A stretch of 64,000 nt of DNA, from positions 40,052,918 to 40,116,917 of the forward strand of contig CP136062.1 in assembly GCA_032622095.1 (NCBI GenBank), given 5' to 3'. Origin of the DNA: Siphonodentalium dalli. Its lineage: Eukaryota; Mollusca; Scaphopoda; Gadilida; Siphonodentaliidae. Made by a program: the position numbers and the translations under genes. The notes beneath the pieces are model-generated. The model did no database searches. It was not told where the DNA came from and worked only from the letters and a program-made list of their open reading frames with translations. This document shows positions 1 to 15,540 of this stretch, piece after piece (the first letter of the stretch is position 1; every line of letters starts with the position of its first letter).

Positions 1-980
1 CTCACCACATACATATATAGGTATCCCCGCCACACACATATATAGGTATCCTCACCACACACATCTATAGGTATCCCCACCACACACATATATAGGTATC
101 GCCACCACACACATATATAGGTATCCCCACCACACACATCTATAGGTATCCCCACCACACACATATATAGGTATCCCTACCACACACATATATAGGTATC
201 CCCACCACACTCATCTATATGTATCCCCACCACACACGTCTATATGTATCCCCACCACACACATATATATAGGTATCCCCGCCACACACATATATAGGTA
301 TCCCCACCACATACATATATAGGTATCCCCACCACACACATATATAGGTATCCCCACCACACACATTTATAGGTATCCCCACCACACACATATATATAGG
401 TATCCCCGCCACACACATATATAGGTATCCCCACCACATACATATATAGGTCTCCCCACCACATACATCTATAGGTATCCCCACCACACACGTCTATATA
501 TATCCCCACCACACACATATATAGGTATCACCACCACATACATATATAGGTATCCCCGCCACTCACATATATAGGTATCCCCGCCACATACATATATAGG
601 TATCCCCACCATACACATCTATAGGTATCCCCACCATATACATATATAGGTATCACCACCACACACATATCTAGGTATCCCCACCACACACATATATAGG
701 TATCCACGCCACATACATATATAGGTATCACCACCACACACATATATAGGTCTCCCCACCACATACATATATAGGTATCTTCACCACACACATCTATATG
801 TATCCCCACCACACACATATCTATAGGTATCCCCACCACACACATATATAGGTATTCCCACAATACACATCTATAGTTATCCCCGCCACACACATATATA
901 GGTATCCCCACTACATACATATATAGGTATCCCCACCACACACATATATAGGTATCCCCACCACATACATATATAGGTAT

Positions 981-2189
981 CACCACCACACACATATAGG
1001 TATTTCCGCCACATACATATAGGTATCCCCACCACACACATATATGTATCCCCACCACACACATATATAGGTATCACCACCACATACATATATAGGTATC
1101 CCCAACACATACATATATAGGTATCCCCACCATATACTTATATAGGTATCCCCACCACATACATATATAGGTATTCCCACCACATACATCTATAGGTATT
1201 CCCACCACAAACATATATAGGTATCCCCACCACATACATATATAGGTATCCCCACCACATACATATATAGCTATCCCCACCACATACATCTATAAGTGTC
1301 CCCACCACACACATATATAGGTATCCCCACCACATACATCTATAGGTATCCCCACCACGCACATATATAGGTATCCCCACCACATACATATATAGGTATC
1401 CCCACCACACACATATATAGGTATCACATTCACCACCACACACATATATAGGTATCCCCGCCACATACATATATAGGTATCCCCACCACATACATATATA
1501 GGTATCACCACCACACACATATATAGGTATCCCAACCACATACATATATAGGTATCCCGATCACATACATTTATAGGTATCCCCACCACACACACATATA
1601 AGTATTCCCACCACATACATATATAGGTATCCCCACCACATACATATTTAGGTATCCCCACCACATACATCTATAAGTGTCCCCACCACACACATATATA
1701 GGTATCCCCACCACATACATCTATAGGTATCCCCACCACGCAAATATATAGGTATCCCCACCACATACATATATAGGTATCCCCACCACATACATCTATA
1801 GGTATCCCCACTACATACATATATAGGTATCCCCACCACACACATATATATGTATCCCCACCAAATACATATATAGGTATCACTACCACACACATATAGC
1901 TATTCCCGCCACATACATATAGGTATCCCCACCACACACATATATGTATCCCCACCGCACACATCTATAGGTATCACCACCACATACATATATAGGTATC
2001 CCCAACACATACATATATAGGTATCCCCACCACATACATATATAGGTATCCCCACCACATACATATATATGTATCCCCACCACATACATCTATAGGTATC
2101 CCCACCACAAACATATATAGGTATCCCCACCGCATACATATATAGGTATCCCCACCACATACATATATAGCTATCCCCGCCACATACAT
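981..2189. repeat. 900-bp displaced duplication within the left segment
   Basis: Bases about 981-1289 recur at about 1881-2189. Shared features are three consecutive 23-bp units (981-1049 and 1881-1949), followed by the variant CCCCAACAC unit (near 1100 and 2000). Several units differ between the copies, so this duplication is older than those in the right half. A third, partial version lies near 5927-6234, and a fourth at 6670-6978, offset 4,789 bp from the second. Confidence 0.8.
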
Positions 2190-3000
2190 ATAAAGGTATC
2201 ACCGCCACATACATCTATAGGTATCTCCACCACATACATATATAGGTATCCCCGCCACACACATATATATGTATTCCCACCACACACATATATAGGTATC
2301 ACCACCACACACATATATAGGTATCCCCGCCAAATACATATGTAGGTATCCCCACCACATACATATATAGGTATCACCACCACACACATATATAGGTATC
2401 CCCACCACATACATATATAGGTATCCCACCACATACATATATAGGTATCCCCACCACATACATATATAGGTATCCCCACCACATACATATATAGGTATCC
2501 CCATCACATACATCTATATGTATCCACACCACACACATATATAGGTATCCCCACCACATACATCTATAGGTATCCCCACCACGCACATATATAGGTATCC
2601 CCACCACATACATATATAGGTATCCCCACCACATACATCTATAGGTATCCCCACCACATACATATATAGGTATCCACACCACATACATATATAGGTATCC
2701 CCACCACATACATATATAGGTATCCCCACCACATACATATATAGGTATCCCCACCACATACATATATAGGTATCCCCAACACATACATCTATAGGTATCC
2801 CCACCACACACATCTATAGGTATCCCCACCATACACATCTATAGGTATCCCCACCACACATATATATATAGGTATCCCCATCATACACATCTATATGTAT
2901 CACCGCCACACACATATATAGGTAACCCCACCACATTCATCTATTGGTATCCCCACCATACACATCTTTAGGTATCCCCACCATACACATCTATATGTAT

Positions 3001-6000
3001 CACCGCCACACTCATATATAGGTATCCGCACCACATACATCTATATGTATCACCACCACATACATATATAGGTATCCCCACCACATACATCTATAGGTAT
3101 CCCCACCACACAAATCTATATGTATTACCACCACATACATATATAGGTATCCCCACCACACACATATGTAGGTATCCCCACGACATACATATATAGGTAT
3201 CCCCACCACACACATATAGGTATCCTCATCACACACATATATAGGTATCCTCACCACACACATATATAGGTATCCCCGTCACATACATCTATAGGTATCA
3301 CCACCACATACATCTATAGGTATCACCACCACATACATCTATAGATATCCCCACCACATACATCTATAGGTATCCCCACCACATACTTCTATAGGTATCC
3401 CCGCCACACACATCTATAGGTATCCTCACCACACACATATATAGGTATCCCCACCACATACATCTATAGGTATCCCCACCACACACATATATAGGTATTC
3501 CCACCACACACAGATATAGGTATCCCCACCACATACATATATAGGTATCCCCACCACACACATATAGGTATACCCGCCACACACATCTATAGGTATCACC
3601 ACCACATACATCTATAGGTATCACCACCACATACATCTATAGGTATCCCCACCACATACATATATAGGTATCCCCACCACTTACATCTATAGGTATCCCC
3701 GCCACACACATCTATAGGTATTAACACCACATACATCTATAGGTATCACCACCACCACATACATCTATAGGCATACATACCACATACATCTATAGGTATT
3801 ACCACCACATACATCTATAGGTATCCCCGCCACACACATCTGTATGTATCCTCACCACACACATATATAGGTATCCCCACCACATACATATATAGGTATC
3901 CCCACCACACACATATATAGGTATCACCACCACATACATCTATATGTATCCCCACCACATACATCTATAGGTAACCCCACCACATACATATATAGGTATC
4001 CCCCCCACATACATCTATAGGTATCCCCACCACACACATATATAGGTATCAACACCACACACATATATAGGTATTACCACCACATACATCTATAGGTATC
4101 CCCACCACATACATATATAGGTATCCCCGCCACATACATATATAGGTATCCCCGCCACATACATATATAGGTATCCCCACCACACACACATATAGGTATC
4201 CCCACCACACACATATATAGGTATCCCCACCAAACACATATATATAGGTATCCCCGCCACACACATATATAGGTATCCTCACCACATATATATATAGGTC
4301 TCCCCACCACATACATCTATAGGTATCCCCACCACACACATATATAGGTCTCCCCACCACATACATCTATAGGTATCCCCACCACACACATCTATAGGTA
4401 TCCTCACCACATACATATATAGGTATCCCCGCCACACACACATATAGGTATCCTCACCACACACATCTATAGGTATCCCCACCACACACATATATAGGTA
4501 TCGCCACCACACACATATATAGGTATCCCCACCACACACATCTATAGGTATCCCCACCACACACATATATAGGTATCCCCACCACATACATATATAGATA
4601 TCCCCACCACACACATCTATAGGTATCCCCACCACACACATATATAGGTATCCCCACCACATACATATATAGGTATCCCCACCACATACATATATAGGTA
4701 TCACCACCACATACATATATAGGTATCCTCACCACACACATCTATAGGTATCCCACCACACACATATATAGGTATCCCCACCACACACATCTATAGGTAT
4801 CCCCACCACACACATATATAAGTCTCCCCACCACACACATATATAGGTATCCCCACCACACACATATATAGGTCTCCCCACCACATACATCTATAGGTAT
4901 TCCCACCACACACATATATAGGTATCCTCACCACATACATATATAGGTATCCCCGCCAAACACATATATAGGTATCCTCACCACACACATCTATAGGTAT
5001 CCCCACCACACACATATATAGGTATCGCCACCACACACATATATAGGTATCCCCACCACACACATCTATAGGTATCCCCACCACACACATATATAGGTAT
5101 CCCCAACACACACATATATAAGTATCCCCACCACATACATATATAGGTATCACCACCACATACATATATAGGTATCCTCACCACACACATATATAGGTAT
5201 CCCACCACACACATATATAGGTATCCCCACCACACACATAAATAGGTATCCCCACCACACACATCTATAGGTATCCCCACTACATACATATATATGTATC
5301 CCCACCACATACATATATAGGTATCCCCGCCACATACATATATAGGTATCCCCATCACATACATATATAGGTATCCCCACCACACACATATATAGGTATC
5401 GCCACCACACACATATATAGGTATCCCCACCACACACATATATATAGGTATCCCCACCACATACATATATAGGTCTCCACCACATACATCTATAGGTATC
5501 CCCACCACACACATCTATAGGTATCCCCACCACACACATATATTGGTATCACCACCACATACATATATAGGTATCCCCGCCACACACATATATAGGTATC
5601 CCCGCCACATACATATATAGGTATCCCCACCACACACATCTATAGGTATCCCCACCATATACATATATAGGTATCACCACCACACACATATATAGGTATC
5701 CCCACCACACACATATATAGGTATCCCCGCCACATACATATATAGGTATCACCACCACACACATATATAGGTCTCTCCACCACATACATCTTTAGGTATC
5801 CCCACCACACACATCTATATGTATCCCCACCACACACAGATCTATAGGTCTCCCCACCACATACATATATAGGTATCCCCACCACACACATATATAGGTA
5901 TCCCCACCACATACATATATATGTATCACCACCACACACACATAGGTATCCCCGCCACATACATATAGGTATCCCCACCACATACATATAGGTATCCCCA

Positions 6001-8886
6001 CCACACACATATATAGGTACACCACCACATACATATATATGTATCCCCGACACATACATATATATGTATCCCCACCATATACTTATATAGGTATCCCCAC
6101 CACATACATATATAGGTATCCCCACCACATACATCTATAGGTATCCCCACCACAAACATATATAGGTATCCCCACCACATACATATATAGGTATCCCCAC
6201 CAATTACATATATAGCTATCACCACCACATACATCTATAGGTATCACCGCCACATACATCTATAGGTATCCCCACCACATACATATATAGGTATCCCGGC
6301 CACACACATATATATGGATCCCCACCACACACATATATTGGTATCACCACCACACACATATATAGGTATCCCCGCTACATACATATGTAGGTATCCCCAC
6401 CACATACATATATAGGTATCACCACCACACACATATATAGGTATCCCCACCATATACATATATAGGTATCCCCATCACATACATTTATAGGTATCCCCAC
6501 CACACACATATATAGGTATCCCCACCACGCACATATATAGGTATCCCCACCACATACATATATAGGTATCCCCACCACATACATCTATAGGTATCCCCAC
6601 CACATACATATATTGGTATCCCCACCACACACATATATAGGTATCCCCACCACATACATATATAGGTATCACCACCACACACATATAGGTATTCCCGCCA
6701 CATACATATAGGTATCCCCACCACACACATATAGGTATCCACACCACACACATCTATAGGTATCACCACCACATACATATATAGGTATCCCCAACACATA
6801 CATATATAGGTATCCCCACCACATACATATATAGGTATCCCCACCACATACATATATATGTATCCCCACCACATACATCTATATGTATCCCCACCACGAA
6901 CATATATAGGTATCCCCACCACATACATATATAGGTATCCCCACCACATGCATATATAGCTATCCCCACCGCATACATATATAGGTATCACCGCCACATA
7001 CATCTATAGGTATCCCCACCACATACATATATAGGTATCCCCGCCACACACATATATAGGTATTCCCACCACACACATATATAGGTATCACCACCACACA
7101 CATATATAGGTATCCCTGCCACATACATATCTAGGTATCCCCCCACATACATATATAGGTATCAACACCACACACATATATAGGTATCCCCACCACATAC
7201 ATATATAGGTATCCCATCACATACATATATAGGTATCCCCACCACATATATATATAGGTATCCCCACCACATACATATATATGTATCCCCATCACATACA
7301 TCTATATGTATCCCCACCACACACACATATAGGTATCCCCACCACATACATCTATAGGTATCCCCACCACGCACATATATAGGTATCCCCACGACATACA
7401 TATATAGGTATCCCCACCACCTACATCAATAGGTATCCCCACCACATACATATATAGGTATCCCCACCACATACATCTATAGGTATCACCGCCACATACT
7501 TCTATAGGTATCCCCACCACATACATATATAGGTATCCCCGCCACACACATATATAGGTATCCCCACCACACACATATATTGGTATCACCACCACATACA
7601 TATATAGGTATCCCCACCATACACATCTATAGGTATCCCCACCATACACATCTATAGGTATCCCCACCACACATATATATATTGGTATCCCCACCATACA
7701 CATCTATATGTATCACCGCCACACACATATATAGGTAACCCCACCACATACATCTATTGGTATCCCCACATACACATCTATAGGTATCCCCACCATACAC
7801 ATCTATATGAATCACCGCCACACTCATATATAGGTATGCGCACCACATACATCTATAGGTATCACCACCACTTACATATATAGGTATTCCCACCACATAC
7901 ATCTATAGGTATCCCCACCACACACATCTATATGTATCACCACCACATACATATATTGGTATCCCCACCACACACATATATAGGTATCCCCACGACATAC
8001 ATATATAGGTATCCCCACCACACACATATAGGTATCCTCACCACACACATATATAGGTATCCTCACCACACACATATATAGGTATCCCCGTCACATACAT
8101 CTATAGGTATCACCACCACATACATCTATAGGTATCACCACCACATACATCTATAGATATCCCCGCCACACACATCTATAGGTATTCTCACCACACACAT
8201 ATATAGGTATCCCCACCACATACATCTATAGGTATCCCCACCACACACATATATAGGTATCACCACCACATACATATATATGTATCCCTACCACATACAT
8301 CTATAGGTAACCCCACCACATACATATATAGGTATCCCCACCACATACATCTATAGGTATCCCCACCACACACATATATATGTATCAACACCACACACAT
8401 ATATAGGTATCACCACCACATACATCTATAGGTATCCCCACCACATACATCTATGGGTATTCCCGACACATACATATATAGGTATCCCCACCACACACAT
8501 ATATAGGTATCCCCACCACATACATATATAGGTATCCCCGCCACACACATATATAGGTATCACCACCACATATATATATAGGTATCCCCACCACATACAT
8601 CTATATGTCTCTCCACCACACACATCTATAGTATCACCACCACATACATCTATAGGTATCCCCACCACACACATCAATAGGTATCCCCACCATACACATC
8701 TATAGGTATCCCCACCACACATATATATATAGGTATCCCCACCATACACATCTATATGTATCACCGCCACACACATATATAGGTAACCCCACCACATACA
8801 TCTATTGGTATCCCCACCATACACATCTATAGGTATCCCCACCATACACATCTATATGTATCACCGCCACACTCATATATAGGTAT
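3001..8886. repeat. Early form of the CACTCAT marker unit (3001-3025, 7813-7837, 8862-8886)
   Basis: These three units begin CACCGCCACACTCAT and follow a unit ending TATATGTAT or, at 7813, TATATGAAT. Similar units surround them: TACACATC units before, and a CCGCACCAC or GCGCACCAC unit directly after. The right half uses a derived version beginning AACCGCC. The early form also appears once at 31204-31228, just upstream of a derived copy, so both forms coexist there. Confidence 0.8.
5911..6069. repeat. Cluster of three perfect 16-bp palindromes (5911-5926, 6029-6044, 6054-6069)
   Basis: Each reads ATACATATATATGTAT, which equals its own reverse complement. It arises from the ordinary tail by one change, G21 to T, which repairs the single mismatched pair (positions 14 and 21). 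The second and third lie in adjacent units. Other perfect copies are at 2059-2074, 5284-5299, 6848-6863, 7271-7286, 8270-8285, 26295-26310, 31038-31053 and 34888-34903. The sequence could extrude as a small hairpin or cruciform. Whether it does is inference. Confidence 0.9.
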
Positions 8887-8999
8887 CCGCACCACATACA
8901 TCTATAGGTATCACCACCACATACATATATAGGTATCCCCACCACATACATCTATAGGTATCCCTACCACACACATCTATATGTATCACCACCACATAC

Positions 9000-11900
9000 A
9001 TATATAGGTATCCCCACCACACACATATATAGGTATCCCCACGACATACATATATAGGTATCCCCCCCCACACACATATAGGTATCCTCACCACACACAT
9101 ATATAGGTATCCTCACCACACACATATATAGGTATCCCCGTCACATACATCTATAGGTATCACCACCACATACATCTATAGGTATCACCACCACATACAT
9201 CTATAGATATCCCCACCACATACATATATAGGTATCCCCACCACATACATCTATAGGTATCCCCGCCACACACATCTATAGGTAACCTCACCACACACAT
9301 ATATAGGTATCCCCACCACATACATCTATAGGTATCCCCACCACACACATATATAGGTATCCCCACCACACACATATATAGGTATCCCCACCACATACAT
9401 CTATAGGTATCCCCACCACACACATATAGGTATACCCGCCACACACATCTATAGGTATCACCACCACATACATCTATAGGTATCACCACCACATACATCT
9501 ATAGGTATCTCCACCACATACATATATAGGTATCCCCACCACATACATCTATAGGTATCCCCGCCACACACATCTTTAGGTATCCTCACCACACACATAT
9601 ATAGGTATCCCACCATATACATCTATAGGTATCCCCACCACAAACATCTATGGGTATTACCACCACATACATCTATAGGTATCACCACCACATACATCTA
9701 TAGGTATACATACCACATACATCTATAGGTATCACCACCACATACATCTATAGGTATCCTCACCACACACATATATAGGTATCCCCACCACATACATATA
9801 TAGGTATCCCCACCACATACATCTATAGGTATCACCACCACATACATATATTTGTATCCCTACCACATACATCTATTGGTAACCCCACCACATACATATA
9901 TAGGTATCCCCACCACATACATCTATAGGTATCCCCACCACACACATATATATGTATCAACACCACACACATATATAGGTATCACCACCACATACATATA
10001 TAGGTATCCCCACCACATACATCTATGGGTATTCCCGACACATACATATATAGGTATCCCCACCACACACATATATAGGTATCCCCACCACATACATATA
10101 TAGGTATCCTCGCCACACACATCTATAGGTATTACCACCACACACATATATACGTATCACCACCACATACATCTATATGAATCACCACCACATACATATA
10201 TAGGTATTCCCACCACATACATATATAGGTATCCCCACCTCATACATCTATAGGTATCCCCGCCAGACACATATATAGGTATCACCACCACACACATCTA
10301 TAGGTATCACCACCACATACATATATAGGTACCCCACCACATACATATATAGGTATCCACACCACATACATATATAGGCATCCCCGCCACACACATATAT
10401 AGGTATCACCACCACATATATATATAGGTATCCCCACCACATACATCTATATGTCTCTCCACCACACACATCTATAGTATCCCCACCACACACATCTATA
10501 GGTATCCCCGCCACACACATATATAGGTATCCCCACCACATATATATATAGGTATCCCCACCACATACATCTATAGGTATCCCCACCACATACATATATA
10601 GGTATCACCACCACATTCATATATAGGTATTCCCACCACATACATATATAGGTATCCCCACCACATGCATATATAGGTATCCTCACCACACATCTATAGG
10701 TATCCTCACCATACACATATATAGGTATCCCCACCACATACATATATAGGTATCCTCGCCACACACATATATAGGTATCCCCACCACACACATATATAGG
10801 TACCCCCCACCCACACACATATATAGGTATCACCACCACATACATATATAGGTATCCCAACCACATACATATATAGGTATCCCCACCACACACATATATA
10901 GGTATCCCCACGACATACATATATAGGTATCCCCACCACATACATATATAGGTATCACCACCACTCACATCTATAGGTATCCCCACCACATACATCTATA
11001 TGTATTCCCACCACAAACATCTATAGATATCCCCACCACATACATATATAGGTATCCCCACCACATACATCTATAGGTATCCCCACCACATACATATATA
11101 GGTATCCACCACCACACACATATATAGGTATCCCCACCCATACATCTATAGGTATTCCCACCAGATACATCTATAGGTATCCCCACCACATACATATATA
11201 GGTATCCCCACCACACATCTAAAGGTATCACCACCACATACATATATAGGTATCCACCACCACACACATATAGGTATCCCCACCACACACATATATAGGT
11301 ATCCCCACCACACACAAATATAGGTATCCCCACCCACATACATATATAGGTCTCTCCACCACATACATCTAGAGGTATCCCCACCACACACATCTATATG
11401 TATCCCCACCACACACATATATAGGTATCACCTCCACATACATCTATAGGTATCACCACAACATACATCTATAGGTATCCCCACCACATTCATCTATATG
11501 TATCCCCACCACACACATATATAGGTATCACCACCACATACATATATAGGTATCCCCGCCACAGACATATATAGGTATTCCCGCCACATACATATATAGA
11601 TATCCTCACCACACACATCTATAGGTATCCCCACCACACACATATATAGGTATCCCCACCACATTCATCTATAGGTATCCCCACCACATACATCTATAGG
11701 TATCCCCACCACACACATCTATAGGTATCCCCACCACACACATATATAGGTATCACCACCACGTACATATATAGGTATCCCCGCCACACACATATATAGG
11801 TATCCCCACCACACACATATATATAGGTATCCCCGCCACACACATATATAGGTATCCCCACAACATACATATATAGGTATCACCACCACATACATATATA

Positions 11901-14900
11901 GGTATCCTCTACACACACACATCTATAGGTATCCCCACCACACACATATATAGGTATCCCCACCACACACATCAATAATTGTCCCCACAAAATACATATA
12001 TAGGTATTCCCACCACATACATATATAAGTATCCCCCGCCACATACATATATAGGTATCCCCCACCACATACATATATAGGTATCCCCCGCCACACACAT
12101 ATATAGGTATCCCCACCACACACATATATAGGTATCCCCACGAAACACATATATAGGTATCCCCACCACATACATATATAGGTCTCCCCACCACATACAT
12201 GTATAGGTATCCCCACCACATACATATATAGGTATCCCCGCCACACACATATATAGGTATTCCCGCCACATACATATATAGGTATCCTCACCACACACAT
12301 CTATAGGTATCCCCACCACATACATATATAGGTATCACCACCACATACATATATAGGTATCCCCACCCCACACATATATAGGTATCCCCGCCACATACAT
12401 ATATAGGTATCACCACCCATACACATATATAGGTATCCCCACCACACACATATATATAGGTATCCCCGCCACACACATATTTAGGTATCCCCGCCACATA
12501 CATATATAGGTATCACCACCACATACATATATAGGTATCCTCACCACACACATCTATAGGTATCCCCATCACACACATATATAGGTATCCCCACCACACA
12601 CATCTATAGGTATCCCCACCACATACATATAGGTATCCCCACGACATACATATATAAGTATCCCCGCCACATACATATATAGGTATCCGCACCACATACA
12701 TATATAGGTATCCCCACCACACACATATATAGGTATCCCCACGACATACATATATAGGTATCCCCCCCACACACATATAGGTATCCTCACCACACACATA
12801 TATAGGTATCCTCACCACACACATATATAGGTATCCCCGTCACATACATCTATAGGTAACACCACCACATACATCTATAGGTATCACCACCACATACATC
12901 TATAGATATCCCCACCACATACATATATAGGTATCCCCACCACATACATCTATAGGTATCCCCCGCCACACACATCTATAGGTATCCTCACCACACACAT
13001 ATATAGGTATCCCCACCACATACATCTATAGGTATCCCCACCACACACATATATAGGTATCCCCACCACACACATATATAGGTATCCCCACCACATACAT
13101 CTATAGGTATCCCCACCACACACATATAGGTATACCCGCCACACACATCTATAGGTATCACCACCACATACATCTATAGGTATCACACCACATACATCTA
13201 TAGGTATCTCCCACCACATACATATATAGGTATCCCCACCACATACATCTATAGGTATCCCCGCCACACCACATTTTTAGGTATCCTCACCACACACATA
13301 TATAGGTATCCCACCATATACATCTATAGGTATCCCCACCACACACATCTATAGGTATTACCACCACATACATCTATAGGTATCACCACCACATACATCT
13401 ATAGGTATACATACCACATACATCTATAGGTATCACCACCACATACATCTATAGGTATCCTCACCACACACATATATAGGTATCCCACCACATACATATA
13501 TAGGTATCCCCACCACATACATCTATAGGTATCACCACCACATACATATATTTGTATCCCTACCACATACATCTATTGGTAACCCCACCACATACATATA
13601 TAGGTATCCCCACCACATACATCTATAGGTATCCCCACGACACACATATATATGTATCAACACCACACACATATATAGGTATCATCACCACATACATATA
13701 TAGGTATCCCCACCACATACATCTATGGGTATTCCCGACACATACATATATAGGTATCCCCACCACACACATATATAGGTATCCCCACCACATACATATA
13801 TAGGTATCCTCGCCACACACATCTATAGGTATCACCACCACACACATATATACGTATCACCACCACACACATCTATATGAATCACCACCACATACATATA
13901 TAGGTATTCCCACCACATACATATATAGGTATCCCCACCTCATACATCTATAGGTATCCCCGCCAGACACATATATAGGTATCACCACCACACACATCTA
14001 TAGGTATCACCACCACATACATATATAGGTACCCCACCACATACATATATAGGTATCCACACCACATACATATATAGGCATCCCCGCCACACACATATAT
14101 AGGTATCACCACCACATATATATATAGGTATCCCCACCACATACATCTATATGTCTCTCCACCACACACATCTATAGTATCCCCACCACACACATCTATA
14201 GGTATCCCCGCCACACACATATATAGGTATCCCCACCACATATATATATAGGTATCCCCACCACATACATCTATAGGTATCGCCACCACATACATATATA
14301 GGTATCACCACCACATTTATATATAGGTATTCCCACCACATACATATATAGGTATCCCCACCACATGCATATATAGGTATCCTCACCACACATCTATAGG
14401 TATCCTCACCATACACATATATAGGTATCCCCACCACATACATATATAGGTATCCCCGCCACACACATATATAGGTATCCCCACCACACACATATATAGG
14501 TATCCCCACCACACACATATATAGGTATCACCACCGCATACATATATAGGTATCCCAACCACATACATATATAGGTATCCCCACCACACACATATATAGG
14601 TATCCCCACGACATACATATATAGGTATCCCCACCACATACATATATAGGTATCACCACCACTCACATCTATAGGTATCCCCACCACATACATCTATATG
14701 TATCCCCACCACAAACATCTATAGATATCCCCACCACATACATATATAGGTATCCCCACCACATACATATATAGGTATCACCACCACACACATATATAGG
14801 TATCCCCACCCATACATCTATAGGTATCCCCACCAGATACATCTATAGGTATCCCCACCACATACATATATAGGTATCCCCACCAGATACATCTATAGGT

Positions 14901-15540
14901 ATCCCCACCACATACATATATAGGTATCCCCACCACACATCTAAAGGTATCACCACCACATACATATATAGGTATCACCACCACACACATATAGGTATCC
15001 CCACCACACACATATATAGGTATCCCCACCACACACAAATATAGGTATCCCCACCACATACATATATAGGTCTCCTCCACCACATACATCTAGAGGTATC
15101 TCCACCACACACATCTATATGTATCCCCACCACACACATATATAGGTATCACCTCCACATACATCTATAGGTATCACCACAACATACATCTATAGGTATC
15201 CCCACCACATTCATCTATAGGTATCCCCACCACACACATATATAGTTATAACCACCACATACATATATAGGTATCCCCGCCACAGACATATATAGGTATT
15301 CCCGCCACATACATATATAGATATCCTCACCACACACATCTATAGGTATCCCCACCACACACATATATAGGTATCCCCACCACACACATCTATAGGTATC
15401 CCCACCACATACATCTATAGGTATCCCCACCACACACATATATAGGTATCACCACCACGTACATATATAGGTATCCCCGCCACACACATATATAGGTATC
15501 CCCACCACACACATATATATAGGTATCCCCGCCACACACA
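9000..15540. repeat. 3,700-bp displaced block: about 9,000-11,840 and 12,710-15,540
   Basis: Matching landmarks keep an offset of 3,698-3,700 bp for almost 3 kb. They include a CCCCGTCAC unit (9135 and 12835 region), the phrase CTATGGGTATTCCCGACAC (10023 and 13723), a run lacking TAG stops on the + strand (9852-10103 and 13552-13803), and units ending TATACGTAT (near 10150 and 13850). About 900 bp of other units (11,840-12,710) separates the copies. A related but more diverged copy of part of the block lies at about 8,450, where the CTATGGG phrase is at 8451. Confidence 0.9.

Larger units (their letters stand above)
981..6738. repeat. Triple 23-bp-unit module, four diverged copies (981-1049, 1881-1949, 5927-5995, 6670-6738)
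   Basis: At each location three consecutive units are 23 bp instead of 25, each having lost one TA/CA step, for 69 bp in total. The middle unit carries CCGCC (G at position 5) in all four. The first unit begins CACCACC in three of the four and CACTACC at 1881. The same composite module recurs ten times in the right part of the window, so it is a single ancestral block that was copied and not repeated independent slippage. Confidence 0.9.
1..9000. repeat. Left segment: irregular, more diverged part of the array
   Basis: Units here carry more scattered private substitutions than those to the right, and long copies are harder to trace. The duplications that can be followed are short: 900 bp (about 981-1289 with 1881-2189), 4,789 bp (about 1881-2214 with 6670-7003), and 5,862 bp (about 3,426-3,636 with 9,288-9,498). 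The variant with G21 changed to T is common, giving ATATGTAT instead of ATAGGTAT. No gene is visible. The segment looks older or less recently homogenised, but that is a judgement by eye and not a measured divergence. Confidence 0.75.
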
